A model generated the notes under the pieces. That model worked only from the letters and a program-made list of their open reading frames with translations. It did no database searches and had not been told where the DNA came from. From NCBI GenBank assembly GCA_001910725.1, contig MJGA01000025.1, forward strand, positions 248,001-312,000: a stretch of DNA of 64,000 nt. The letters are read 5' to 3'. Source of the DNA: Phanerodontia chrysosporium (Eukaryota > Basidiomycota > Agaricomycetes > Polyporales > Phanerochaetaceae). Shown in pieces: positions 1 through 13,843 of this stretch. A program made the translations under genes and the position numbers. Every line of letters begins with the position of its first letter. Position 1 is the stretch's first letter.

Positions 1-3000
1 ATTACGTCTTGTCAGAGCATCACAACCTCGTCAGACCTCACCGGTCGAATTCTGACCGAAGAACGCCGCCGCAAGGAGCGCGACACGTCCTCCACGGCAC
101 TCGTTGCTCGCCAGCGCCCAAAGAAGTCCAAATTCCGCAAGGGCGTCTACTGCCACGGATGCGGAAAGGAAGGTCACATCAAACCCGAATGCCGATCCGG
201 CGGCAACCAGAAGTCTGGCTCCGGAGGCAAATCTTCGCGCGCGCACGTCGCTGTAGCCGCGGAGACCGACGGCGACTCCTACATGTTCGCCACAATAGAA
301 GAAGTCCCCCAAGACGTGCGCGCCCTCCTGGTCAAGGGGGAAGTTTGGCTCGGCGATTCCGCCACCGAGCGCCACATTGTACGCGACCGCAACGCGTTCA
401 GCAACTACATCGAGACCCCCAACCACACGGTCACCGGCGCAGGTGTCTGCAAGGCCTTAGGCCGCGGTGACGTGCAAGTTACCTTCAATACGAAGCAGGG
501 GGAAGTCTCAGTCAAGCTCACCGACGTTCTACACGCGCCGGACATGGAGTTCAATCTCCTGTCCCTCGGTCGCCTCGCTAGCGCAGGCATGACCTTCGTC
601 GGCACTGGTCCGGACTTGTTCATCAAAGACCGCGATCGTACGATCTGCCACGGTCGACGCGTCGGACATCTCTATCACATGGATATGAGACTTCGGTATC
701 CGGCGCGATCTCGAGCGCTCGCCGTGCGCACTGCGCGCACTTGGTATGAATGGCACTGCGCTCTGGGACACATTAATCGCCAGCAGCTGCAGGAAATCCA
801 TCGCAAAGACCTCGTAGAAGGCATGGAAGTCGACACCTCGTCGGATATCGACTTCGACTGCGACGCCTGCATCCAGGCCAAGCACTCTCGAGCGCCATTC
901 CCCGATACCGCCGCCGATCGCGCTCTAGCCGTCGGCGATCTCGTCTTCTCAGACATCTGGGGCCCGGCGCGCATCGCCTCTCTGCAGGGCAATACGTACG
1001 TCATCACATTCACCGATGCCGCTTCGCGCTACGTCGTTATTTTCTTCATGAAATCACGCGACGCCGCCCTCGACCGCTTCAAGAAGTATGAAGCGCTCCT
1101 CGAGCGTCATCTCAACGCGAAGATCAAGACGGTTCACGTCGACAACGCGAAGGAATATACTCAAGGCCAGTTTCGCGACTACGCCGCCTCTCGCGGCATT
1201 CTCGTCCGCACCACGGCACCATATTCCCCTTCGCAGAACGGCATCGCTGAACGCCTAAACCGCACTCTCGCGGAGCGCGCGCGCGCCATGCTGATCGCGC
1301 GCGACTTACCGAAATTCCTTTGGCAGGAGGCCTGGGCATACGCCACCTATCTCAAGAACCGCACGCCTACGCGCACTCGCGATCTCACGCCCTACGAATT
1401 ATTCTGGGGCCGCCGCCCTGATATCAAGGACGCGCAAGAGTTCGGCACGCCCTGCTGGGTCCTCGTGCCCGAAAATCGTCGCTCGAAGCTCGAGCCGAAG
1501 TCCGAGCGCTACATCTTCACCGGGATTTCGGACAACAGTGCCGGCTGGAGGTACTTCGTCCCTGGCATGCGCCAGATCCTGGTTTCTCGCGATGTCATCT
1601 TCGAGCGTAAGGCTGAACCACCTCGTAGCATCCCCTTCACCCTTGAGGGGGAGAGTCCGACACCTTCTCGAGCCAAATCGCCGCCTTCAGTTACCACGAC
1701 GCCACCACCGGCATCAGCGCCTCAAGCGCCCGACTCTTCGAAGGCATCCAAGGCTGAACCGTCTGCTACGACGACCAAATCACGTTCCCCCTCAGTCGCC
1801 CTTCCTCGCTCGACATCCTCTAGCGTTCCCCCCGAGTCTACGCGCAAGTCCGAGCGCAACACGCCTCGCGTCGACTACAAACGTCTTCACCAGACCGGAA
1901 CCATCGCTCCGAAGTCGACGGATCACGACGCTAGCGCTCACGCCCACATCTGCTTCGCAGTACGCGGAGATTGGGACCACCCGTCCTCTATTGAGGAGTG
2001 TAAGGCACGGGACGACTGGCCGCAATGGCAGGCCGCCATGGACGTTGAAATGTCACAGCTCAGGGGGAGGGGAACTTGGGAGATGGGCGACCTTCCGGAC
2101 GACCGGAAGGCCATCGGCTCACGCTGGGTCTTCGCCATCAAACGCCACCCCGACGGCTCGATCGACAAGTACAAGGCACGTCTTGTCGCACAAGGTTTCT
2201 CCCAGATCCCCGGGCAAGATTACCTTCAAACCTTCGCCCCCGTCGTCCGCCTCGAATCCTGGCGCGCCGCATGCGCCATCGCCGCCCGTTACGACCTCGA
2301 CGACGACGGTCTCGACATCACCGGCGCGTATCTCTACGGCCCCCTCGAGGAGACCATCTACATGCGTCAGGCACCCGGCTACGACGACAACTCTGGCCAA
2401 GTCTACGTCCTGCGCAAGGCCCTGTACGGTCTCAAGCAGGCCGGACGCGCCTGGAACAACGTCCTCAACCACGTCCTCGTCAATCTGATGGGATTCACTC
2501 GCTCCGAGGCCGATCCGTGCGTTTACTTCAAACGTTCCGACGCTCTAACGCTCGCACTCCTTCATGTCGACGACACTACCCTTTTTGGGAAGCGCGCTGC
2601 CTTAAACGACTTCAAGGCCGATATCGCCGCCCACTTCGCCATCACGACCTCAGGCGCGCTCACCACCTTCGTCGGCATTCAGGCCATTCGCGACCGCACC
2701 GCTCGCACGCTCACCATCAAGCAGTCGCACTACATCAAGCTCATTCTCGAGCGTTTCGGCATGCAAGACTGCAATCCGGTCTCGACGCCGCTTAACCCGA
2801 ACATCAAGCTTGGGCCGATCTCCGAAGATGAGACGCCCGTTGATGCGCCCTACGCCGCCGCCATCGGTTCCCTCATGTACGCCGCTGTCGGTACACGCCC
2901 CGACATCGCCTTCGCTGTTCAAGCACTTTCCCAGTTCACCTCTCGACCGTCCAACACTCACTGGACGGCGGTCAAGCACGTCTTTCGCTATCTCAAGGGC

Positions 3001-3480
3001 ACACTCGACCTCGGCATCACCTACGGTCCCGACGATCAAGATTTGATCGGATACTCGGACGCAGACTGGGCACAGTCCCTGGTCGACCGCCGGTCCGTGT
3101 CCGGCTACGCCTTCAAGCTTGCCGGCGGCATCATCAGCTGGTCCTCGAAGAAGCAAGCTACGGTCGCCCTCTCCACGATGGAAGCGGAGTACATCGCCCT
3201 CTCACACGCAGCCAAGGAGGCCATCTGGCTACGCCGCCTCCTCGCCGAACTCGGTATTCTCGGCGACACCGCTACCACCATCCTCACCGACAATCAAGCC
3301 GCCATCACTTTCGCGCACGACAGTCAATTTCACGCGCGCTCCAAGCACATCGACATTCGCCATCATTTCATTCGCGAACGCGTCAAGGACGGCGACATCG
3401 ACATCACGCATTGCGCCTCCGCCGACAATTGCGCCGACATGCTCACCAAAGCACTCGCCAAGCCGACGCATCTCAAGTAG
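1..3480 (+). CDS. copia Gag-Pol polyprotein (5' partial)
   Basis: The frame is open from base 1 to the TAG at 3478. An internal Met at 283 is not the true start, because the upstream in-frame part encodes a CCHC zinc knuckle (first Cys codon at 151, pattern CX2CX4HX4C). In order come: knuckle; protease-like segment WLGDSATERH; GAG-pre-integrase and integrase zinc region (CALGHI ... CDACIQAK); integrase core with SDIWGP, HVDNAKE and ERLNRTL as the D, D, E positions; reverse transcriptase with ALLHVDD in place of the usual YVDD; and RNase H (GYSDADW, MEAEYIAL, DNCADMLTKAL). No stop or frameshift is seen in the visible 1160 codons. The protease active site reads D-S-A where most copia elements have D-[ST]-G-A. 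The intact sister element shows the same change, so I read it as a family trait. Confidence 0.95.
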   Translation: MTSCQSITTSSDLTGRILTEERRRKERDTSSTALVARQRPKKSKFRKGVYCHGCGKEGHIKPECRSGGNQKSGSGGKSSRAHVAVAAETDGDSYMFATIEEVPQDVRALLVKGEVWLGDSATERHIVRDRNAFSNYIETPNHTVTGAGVCKALGRGDVQVTFNTKQGEVSVKLTDVLHAPDMEFNLLSLGRLASAGMTFVGTGPDLFIKDRDRTICHGRRVGHLYHMDMRLRYPARSRALAVRTARTWYEWHCALGHINRQQLQEIHRKDLVEGMEVDTSSDIDFDCDACIQAKHSRAPFPDTAADRALAVGDLVFSDIWGPARIASLQGNTYVITFTDAASRYVVIFFMKSRDAALDRFKKYEALLERHLNAKIKTVHVDNAKEYTQGQFRDYAASRGILVRTTAPYSPSQNGIAERLNRTLAERARAMLIARDLPKFLWQEAWAYATYLKNRTPTRTRDLTPYELFWGRRPDIKDAQEFGTPCWVLVPENRRSKLEPKSERYIFTGISDNSAGWRYFVPGMRQILVSRDVIFERKAEPPRSIPFTLEGESPTPSRAKSPPSVTTTPPPASAPQAPDSSKASKAEPSATTTKSRSPSVALPRSTSSSVPPESTRKSERNTPRVDYKRLHQTGTIAPKSTDHDASAHAHICFAVRGDWDHPSSIEECKARDDWPQWQAAMDVEMSQLRGRGTWEMGDLPDDRKAIGSRWVFAIKRHPDGSIDKYKARLVAQGFSQIPGQDYLQTFAPVVRLESWRAACAIAARYDLDDDGLDITGAYLYGPLEETIYMRQAPGYDDNSGQVYVLRKALYGLKQAGRAWNNVLNHVLVNLMGFTRSEADPCVYFKRSDALTLALLHVDDTTLFGKRAALNDFKADIAAHFAITTSGALTTFVGIQAIRDRTARTLTIKQSHYIKLILERFGMQDCNPVSTPLNPNIKLGPISEDETPVDAPYAAAIGSLMYAAVGTRPDIAFAVQALSQFTSRPSNTHWTAVKHVFRYLKGTLDLGITYGPDDQDLIGYSDADWAQSLVDRRSVSGYAFKLAGGIISWSSKKQATVALSTMEAEYIALSHAAKEAIWLRRLLAELGILGDTATTILTDNQAAITFAHDSQFHARSKHIDIRHHFIRERVKDGDIDITHCASADNCADMLTKALAKPTHLK

Positions 3481-3517
3481 CTCGAACTCGCTCAGCTCGT
3501 CGCTCGCTGAGGGGGAG

Positions 3518-3836
3518 TGTTGTCATCCCGAGGCGCCCGCCGCCGAGGTGACCCACCTCAGACGCAGGGCGGCATGCCATAAAAGGCACCCGTCGGTAGT
3601 AATCTCCATTTTCTTATCTTCATTACGATCCACTTTATCTTATCTGAGTCTTCCGCCTTTGTAATAACTCAAAACCCACATTTCATTTCCTTTCTGGTAG
3701 TTACAAGAAAATGTATAAAATCCTAGTTACATCTCGCCGAATGTGATCGTTCGTTCACCGCATCTCACCCCCGCTCGATTCTTCAAGCTCACCCCCGCTC
3801 GATTCTTCAAGACTAAATATCACTACTTCTGCAGCA
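3518..3836 (+). repeat. 3' LTR of truncated copia element
   Basis: Begins TGTTG directly after the purine tract that follows the Gag-Pol stop. It contains an exact 24-bp tandem duplication (3764-3787 and 3788-3811, unit starting CTCACCCCCGCTCG). A TATAAA-like stretch lies near 3714. The right end is placed at GCAGCA and is approximate. Confidence 0.7.
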
Positions 3837-4216
3837 ACCTAGGCCTCTCAATTTGTTCTATGTTTTAATATGCACTTTGCTCAAAAGTGCTACTGTAAAT
3901 ACAGGATCTCATCCGAATGGTTCAGGAATGCCATGAGCTAACCCGTCTAACAGAACATCCAAGGGAACAGGATGAAAGTGGCCAATTCCATAGTTACAGT
4001 AGGTGCACTGAACTTCAGTTAAGCTCTCTAGGGCTCTGCCGACCTGTTATGTCCAGCCCCTACAGATTCGAGGATGAGACTCAACATAGTAGCAGGGAAC
4101 AGTGTCCGGATATTTTAGAACTTGAAGATGTGGTTGAAGGGAAAATTGCTTTCATCATGGTATGCATATGCAGGTTCCCGCGACTATATGACAACCCCGG
4201 AACTGGCTTGGGATGA
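3837..4216. other. Intergenic, nothing recognised
   Basis: A short open frame (3917-4216) has no recognisable domain and unconvincing codon use. I see no repeat or RNA gene here. Confidence 0.5.
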
Positions 4217-5244
4217 TCACAGAATAGTTGTCTCCACTCGAGAGCTTGTCTTTGGCAATTCGGCTACGATACCGAGCTTGACTGCCCAGCTATTATCCGG
4301 GTAATGCAGCACTTCCGACGTCTCCTTGAGAATGTCGTCCGCCATGTCTTTGCGGCGGACGTACGGCGTGTCGGCGACGACGCTGACGACGCAGCCGAAC
4401 ATCCAGAGCTTCGACGTCGTCGCGTTGCACACGCCGAGGAGCGCGGCGGAGAGCACGAACAGGCCCGCGGTGAACACGCTCCCGAGCGCGGACGCGTTCC
4501 CGCGAACGCGAGCGCGCCGTACGCGAGGAACGTCGCCGCCGTCGCGAGCGCGCTCTCGGCCGGCTCGGGCTCGCGCAGCCAGTGCCCCGCGGTGACCGCC
4601 TTGAGGTCGTCGACGAGCCCGCGCATGCGGATCCAGCGGTCCTGGCTCACGAGCACGAGCAGGTCGCCGTAGACGCCCGGCTCCGCGGCGCCCTTCCAGC
4701 CCTTCGTGGCGCGCCGCTTGAGCACGGCGACGTGCAGCAGCCGCGAGAGCATGAGTGTGCCCAGGAACAGCAGCGCGGGCACGTCGTGGATCCTGATGAG
4801 CACCAGGACGACGGCAACGGTGGATGCGACGCCTGCGAGGTAGCACAGCGACGCGACGGGGTCTATGTGTGAGATGTCCCGTGTCTGCTTGACCTCGACG
4901 GTGACGAGGTGCCCGGTGACGCCGACACGCTGGAGGAATGCGACTGTCGCCTGGTTCTCGACGCGGAAAATGTATCCGGATGTCATTGCCGCCGTGGCGG
5001 GGTACTCGCCGTTGTTAACCTTGGCGGAGTCCTGCTGCGCGAGGAAGCCGGGCACGAGGAAGAGTGCGTCGAGCAAGGACGCAGAGCCCATGAGAGCAGT
5101 GCGTGTCATGACCGCGGGGAAGGGCGCCAGCGCGATGAGGTTCGCGGCTTGTGGATAAATATATTTGAGCACGCTGTGCTCGGAGGACGCGAAGGTCTCG
5201 ACGAATCTGCGGGCTTCGAGGGATTTTGCTGCGGGAATGAACAT
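4217..5244 (-). CDS. Predicted multi-pass membrane protein, paralogue A, frameshifted
   Basis: Translation from 5244 gives a hydrophobic protein nearly collinear with the gene at 6083-7078. Shared blocks include TRTALMGSASLLD, FLVPGFLAQQD, KVNNGEYP, GVTGHLVT and LVSQDRWIR (LVSEDRWIR in B). Near residue 248 the frame breaks: after YGALAFA the match continues in another frame (NASALGSVF ... AVKLGIVAELP) to a stop at 4217. The paralogue has Trp (TGG) there; here one T appears to be missing near 4501. About 342 residues would result without the break. Several hydrophobic stretches (AVVLVLIRI, LLFLGTLML, TAGLFVLSAALLGV) look like membrane helices. I recognise no named family. The lesion could be a pseudogene mutation or an assembly indel; the high conservation on both sides favours the latter. 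Confidence 0.75.
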
Positions 5245-6082
5245 GGCTACAGGAAGGCGTTGAGTGAGTGGGAATGGAAAGGTGCCTCGATAGTACGTCG
5301 GACGGAGTTATATACTGCCAGTGCATCGTGTCGGCCGCGCGATAACAGCATGCACGCCATTGGTAATAAGATTGAAACCTTGTGTTATGAACGGGAAAGG
5401 CGCTGCACGGGGTGAATGGATGCTCGAGGGCCTGATAAGTATCCCATGGCGGTGCATACAAGGTTGGATCTCACAGCCTCCTCGACAGGAGGACCGTCGT
5501 CGAACGGGGGCTGTAGCCTCGGACCGGATGAACTGATGCGATATCCAAACTGGGCACCTGGGACGCGCTTGACACTGTATGTGCTCGCACTAGTCAAAAA
5601 GGTAGGTATATGCTGTGCTTCGCCGTAAGGTGCATACGGAAATCATTGCTCTAGATTCCATAAGCAATGAGCGCGGCAATATGGGCAAAGGACTCCAAAC
5701 AGACATACTGGCAGTGTCAGAAGGGCATCGACATCTCCCTGTTCGCGCTTTTACGCCTGCGTTGTGAGACGATGTGTCATGGGCACAGGATCGAGTATAC
5801 CTGCGACACGAGGCGCAATGAGCTTTGAATACAACAATATCCTGGATGGCTGAATTTTTGGAACAGAAGACACAGAAACCACCATATATTCTGCGCGAAG
5901 CCTCGGATGAGACATCCATCGGTCGTCGTAGCATGCTAACAGAAGCGTCTACAAGGGCGTCGGCTAAATGAGCGCACAGCATGTCCGCGGTCAGGAAAGC
6001 AGATACACAGAAAGTGATGATGGAGACACAATGCCTGGATGGCCCAAGCGTAGTGGAACATGGCGGAAAGTAACATCAAATA
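5245..6082. other. Intergenic between membrane-protein paralogues
   Basis: About 0.84 kb with no convincing frame. It contains the upstream region of paralogue A and the downstream region of paralogue B. No repeat was recognised. Confidence 0.5.
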
Positions 6083-7078
6083 CTAGAGCGTGAGGGTCTC
6101 AGCGTGCGGCTGCGCCTCAGGTAGCTCGTTGACCAGGCCCAGCTTGACGGCCCAGTGGGTGTCCGGGTATCCCAGCTCGCTCGTCTCAGAGAGGATGTCC
6201 GCGGCCATGTCGAGGCGCCTGCCGTACGCCTTGTCGCCGACGACGGACACGGCGCGGCCGAACATGCGGAGGCGCGTCGTGGACGCGTTGGACACGCCGA
6301 GGAGCGCGGACGACGCGAGGAGCAGGCCCGTCGTGAGCGCGCTCCCGCGCGGCGACGCGTGCCACGCGAACGCCATCGAGCCGTACGCGAGGTACGTCGC
6401 CGCGGCAGACAGGACGTGCTCGAACGTGCGCATCTCGCGCAGCCAGTGCCCGCTGATCGTCGCCTTGAGGTCGTCGACCGCGCCGCGCAGCCGGATCCAG
6501 CGGTCTTCGCTCACGAGGATCAGCAGGTCTCCGCGCACGCCCGGCTCCGGCGCGCCCTTCCAGCCCTGCGCGGTGCGCCGCTTGAGCGCGACGACGTTGA
6601 GCAGCCGCGCGGCCATGAGCGTCGCGAGGAAGAGCACCGCGGGGACGTCGCGCATGGTGACGAGCAGCGCGAGGACACCGGCGGTGAGCGCGACGCCGAC
6701 GAGGTAGCACAGCGCCGCGAGCGGGTCCGTGTGGAAGACGCTGCCGGCCGCGGCGACCTCGAGCGTGACGAGATGCCCGGTGACGCCGACGCGTTGGAGG
6801 AAGGCGGCCGCGGCCTGGTTCTCGACGCGGAAGACGTAGCCGGTGGTCATCGCGGCCGTCGGCGGGTACTCGCCGTTGTTGACCTTGGCCGCGTCCTGCT
6901 GCGCGAGGAAGCCGGGCACGAGGAAGAAGGTGTCGAGGAGCGACGCGGACCCCATGAGCGCGGTGCGCGTGACCACTCCGGGCCTAGGGGCGAGCGCGAT
7001 GACGCTTGCGGCTTGCGGGTACATGTGCTTGAGGACGCTGCTGGAGGACGCAACGGTGCTTGAGGATGGGAGGTACAT
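6083..7078 (-). CDS. Predicted multi-pass membrane protein, paralogue B
   Basis: Single uninterrupted frame of 331 codons from ATG 7078 to stop 6083, strongly GC-biased in third positions. It matches paralogue A over the whole length, including its C-terminal AVKLGLVNELP. Hydrophobic segments (LCYLVGVALTAGVLALLV, AVLFLATLMAARLLNVVAL, TTGLLLASSALLGV) suggest several transmembrane helices, with a conserved polar stretch around KVNNGEYP and DRWIRLRG. No intron is needed, unlike most genes here. The two genes are in tandem on the same strand with about 0.84 kb between them, so they look like a local duplication. The function is unknown; nothing suggests an enzyme motif. Confidence 0.82.
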   Translation of the reverse strand: MYLPSSSTVASSSSVLKHMYPQAASVIALAPRPGVVTRTALMGSASLLDTFFLVPGFLAQQDAAKVNNGEYPPTAAMTTGYVFRVENQAAAAFLQRVGVTGHLVTLEVAAAGSVFHTDPLAALCYLVGVALTAGVLALLVTMRDVPAVLFLATLMAARLLNVVALKRRTAQGWKGAPEPGVRGDLLILVSEDRWIRLRGAVDDLKATISGHWLREMRTFEHVLSAAATYLAYGSMAFAWHASPRGSALTTGLLLASSALLGVSNASTTRLRMFGRAVSVVGDKAYGRRLDMAADILSETSELGYPDTHWAVKLGLVNELPEAQPHAETLTL

Positions 7079-7483
7079 CTCTTGCTGCTGGCGAAGATAC
7101 GCCCCGCACGACCAAGGTTGATATACGCGCTCCAGCGTGAGAGTCCCGCTGGCGGAGGTTTGTCACCGCCGACGGCCCACGCGGTGCAGAGGCGCCGCGC
7201 GCAGCCCCGGTGCGAGCCACGATATCGCCAGGTGGAATGCGCAGATGGCGGGGCCGCGGATGGCGGACGCGTAGTGCCCCGTGTTCGACTGGCTACGACA
7301 CGTTGACGTCCAGTTGCATGCCGAAAGAATAGCCCATTCGCGAAAACAGGCAGAGGTGCACGCGGTATGACGGTGTGCTTTGGGCGTGCTTCAACGTCTC
7401 GTCGGAGGGACATCGTGGCTTGCTATCGAGAGGAGCTCCTATAAGTACCACACCCTCTGGGCCCTCCATCTTGTTTGCACATA
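7079..7483. other. Upstream region of membrane protein B
   Basis: GC-rich intergenic DNA between the minus-strand gene and the left flank of the TIR element. Short frames lack any domain. Nothing else recognised. Confidence 0.5.
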
Positions 7484-7493
7484 CGTTCCCCCC
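7484..7493. repeat. Left 10-bp target-site duplication
   Basis: CGTTCCCCCC, repeated exactly at 8691-8700 on the other side of the inverted repeats. Confidence 0.6.
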
Positions 7494-8690
7494 GAGGTTG
7501 CCCAAAGTAACTTGAGAGCCTAACTTTCCGTAACTTTCCCGCGCGTTCTACCAGGCGCTTAAAGTAACTAACTTGGGACAAACTAACTGAATATTACTTG
7601 AACCCCAATCCCACTTGCGGGATACCACTCTGCCTTATATTCTGCCTCTATAAGGTCGTTCGTGCCTCTATTGGACCTTGTAGATGTTATATAATGAAGA
7701 TCTTCTTGTGAACGCTGCTCCTTGTCACCTCTCGCACCTCAGTTCTGCCACGGTGGTCCTGGTCTGCTAGCGCCAAGATTCTGTGATCCCTGCAGCAGTC
7801 TGCCATTTTGTTTCAGCATGCCCGCCGGCCTACGGAGATATGAAAAATCCAGCCCTTGCCCTTCTCGACAGAGCGTTCGCGCAAGGCACGCATCATCTGA
7901 GCGGGACGTGAGCGCCATCATGGGACCCCTAGCACTGCGGACCCGGTGTACTCTGTACCGAGAAAGCTGCCAGCCTTCGTTCTCATCGTTCATCAAATTG
8001 CTAATAACATGTAGGGCTTCTTGCTCAATAAGTTTACTATGAAACTTGAATGAACCTGTCTCACTTGTATCAATTTGTGCTAACTTGCATTCGGTTTTGC
8101 TAACTTGTGCTCACCCACACCCACTTACAACACTTGTGCTTACTTGGCTAGCCTAGAGCCATATCTCTGACTTTATCCAGCTTGAGTACACTCAATACAG
8201 ATTGTATCAACTGACGCTTGGCGGCTGGTGTGAGTATTGACCGCAGCGCCGCAGTGAGAAGTGGGTCTGGAGTGCCAGGGGTCACACACTGCCGCCAGCG
8301 GCTATGCAGCAGCGATGTCCATGTTAAGCACCGCTGACACGTCTGCACCAAGCTATCCATTCCTGACACTAGACAGCATCCATGTGAAGTATAGATGATC
8401 GCGTGTCATGCCAGACCGCAATTTGTGAGGTGCGAGACGTGTGCCGTGAGCGACAAGTGTCTGAGTCCCCAAAATGGTAATTGCCATCACCCGCAGCTCA
8501 GCCCAGTTCGCGGGGGTCAACGCTGGGCTCATACATCTCGGGCTTTGGAACGTTATAGACAACTTCTGTGGCCCATACAAAGTAACTTTGTTGACATTTT
8601 TATGCTTTAATTTACTGGACGTCACAGAAAGTAACTTTGGTGAGAAAAAGTTAGCAAAAGTTAGCCGCTCAAGTAACTTTTGATACCATC
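7494..8690. mobile_element. Candidate non-autonomous TIR transposon (MITE-like)
   Basis: The ends form an imperfect inverted repeat: the left begins GAGGTTGCCCAAAGTAACTT, and the right, reverse-complemented, begins GATGGTATCAAAAGTTACTT, with matches continuing through CTAACTTT (about 34 bp, roughly 70% by eye). The DNA immediately outside each end is the same 10 bp, CGTTCCCCCC (7484-7493 and 8691-8700), as expected for a target-site duplication. The interior encodes nothing recognisable but has many AACTTG/CTAACTT repeats near both ends. A 10-bp duplication with subterminal repeats would fit a Mutator-like or similar superfamily. The C-run makes a chance match somewhat likelier than for a complex 10-mer. 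Confidence 0.6.
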
Positions 8691-8700
8691 CGTTCCCCCC
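8691..8700. repeat. Right 10-bp target-site duplication
   Basis: Exact copy of the 10 bp at 7484-7493. Confidence 0.6.
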
Positions 8701-8908
8701 TCGTCCTCGTCTGCCAAAGTTTCTCACTCCCTACGCCGTCTGTCTCCGCTCACCAGCGTCCTTCAAGTGAATCACTCTCGCCACGTATCCAGTTATCAAT
8801 GTCCAGCATACCATGTCCGGGACATGACAGCGTACCTTCATGTTGGTGGGTGTGCTCTCGGTTGACGGAAAACAACCGAGGGCCACATTAATTGATGCGC
8901 CAATTGCC

Positions 8909-8917
8909 ATATATAGA
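8909..8917 (+). promoter_or_regulatory. TATA-like box of the SNF2 gene
   Basis: ATATATAGA lies about 105 bp upstream of the ATG at 9021, a plausible core promoter distance. No other evidence. Confidence 0.4.
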
Positions 8918-9020
8918 CACCGTGCGCATCAATCTTCGATATAGGCATCCGTTTTGCGGGGAGGTGGCCTCCGCCTTGACCTCTCCGTCTCTTTTGTTCT
9001 TGCCACAAACGCCGTTTCAA

Positions 9021-12838
<3,818 letters not shown>

Positions 12839-13077
12839 AGAAATACTTACCCCCGGAAGTAACACCCGGATTGGCCTTGTCGAACTTGCTTTCTTGCACC
12901 GTCATCTTGCTCTCGAATGTTGTACGTATATTACCTGAATATCCTTACGTATACCCTGGCTACATATACAGCAGGCGAGTCCATAGTGCCAATATTAATG
13001 GAGTCTATACACGGTGGGCAAGCGCAGCGAACCCTGATGACGAGAGTCTAGGGTGGGTATCGTTCTTTTTGATGTTC
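12839..13077. other. Convergent intergenic region
   Basis: A 240-bp AT-richer spacer between the 3' ends of the SNF2 gene (+) and ICMT-like gene 1 (-). It probably contains both polyadenylation regions. Confidence 0.5.
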
Positions 13078-13843
13078 TCACAACAGCCCTGGGACAAACC
13101 AGTGCGGCACCCTCGCCGCATACTGCTCCCACTCCTCCCCAAACCGCTTCTTCAGCTCGGCGTCCTCTGCACGGCAGCGGGTGATACCCACGGAGAGCCA
13201 CCATCCGAACCACGCCGCGACGGCCGCGGCCCGGAGAAGTGTCGCGATGCCCCCGCGCGGGAGGACACCGCACTCGACCGCCCAGCTGCCGGGCGTGAGC
13301 CCGACGAGGGCAATCCCAGCGTACATCGCGAGCGAGCCTGTGTAGGCTGGGTGGCGCACCCACGCGTACGGCCCGCCGGTGACGAGCGAGTGCGCGGGGA
13401 GGATCGTGAGGTCGAACGTGAACAGCTCGCCGAGCGCGCGGTAGCACCCGAGGCGGAGCACGCTCCCGAACGCGACCAGCGCAAGGCCTGCGAGCGCGGC
13501 GGGCGGCACGCGCAGGCGCGGGGCGTGCGCGGCGCAGAGGGCGGGCGCGAGTGCGCGCGCGGATTGCTGGGTGCTGTCGTGCGCGGCGGCGAGGAGCAGG
13601 AGCTCGGCGGCGCTGCAGGCCCAGACGAGCGCGGCCTGGAGCTGTGTGGAGGCGTCAGTGGGCGGCGCACGCGGAGAGCGCGGAGAGCGCAGGGCGTGCC
13701 TTCATGACGAGCGGCGCGATGCGGATGAACCACGGGTGCGCGGCGTCGTAGCGCGCCTTCTGCGGCGTTGCGTTTGGCGGCGTGCTCGCGAGCTGGTAGA
13801 AGACGCCCTGGGCGACGACGAGCAGGGCGCGGGCGAGCGACAT
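13078..13843 (-). CDS. ICMT-like isoprenylcysteine methyltransferase family protein 1
   Basis: Two exons, 13843-13700 and 13641-13078, give 235 aa. The C-terminal half carries the hallmark of the isoprenylcysteine carboxyl methyltransferase / phospholipid methyltransferase fold: GPYAWVRHPAYTG (cofactor-binding RHP), then EDAELKKRFGEEWEQYA near the C-terminus. Hydrophobic helices flank these motifs, so it should sit in a membrane, classically the ER, where ICMT methylates the carboxyl group of prenylated cysteines using S-adenosylmethionine. The intron follows a conserved Lys (PLVMK|), the position used in the second copy at 44853-45646. Here the donor is GC rather than GT. Basidiomycetes often hold several divergent ICMT-like genes, so the true substrate is uncertain. 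Confidence 0.85.

Larger units (their letters stand above)
1..3836 (+). mobile_element. Ty1/copia retrotransposon, 5' part outside window
   Basis: The element enters the window inside gag. It holds the rest of a single Gag-Pol frame, a polypurine tract (3509-3517) and a 3' LTR beginning TGTTGTCATC at 3518. The LTR probably ends near 3836, where the sequence reads GCAGCA, but without the 5' LTR the end is uncertain. The LTR start resembles that of the intact copia element at 15413 (TGTTGTTATC), and the proteins are clearly related, so these are sister families rather than copies of one family. No target duplication can be checked because the left end is missing. Confidence 0.93.

Noticed and set aside
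1538..2488. 316-codon frame on the plus strand inside the copia Gag-Pol
   Set aside because: Arg/Pro/Ser-rich shadow of the real frame; the intact sister element has a similar shadow at 18006-19109.
6155..7063. 302-codon plus-strand frame opposite membrane protein B
   Set aside because: Composition is Arg/Glu/His-rich with no hydrophobic core, as expected of the antisense of a GC-rich gene; the minus-strand paralogue is conserved.
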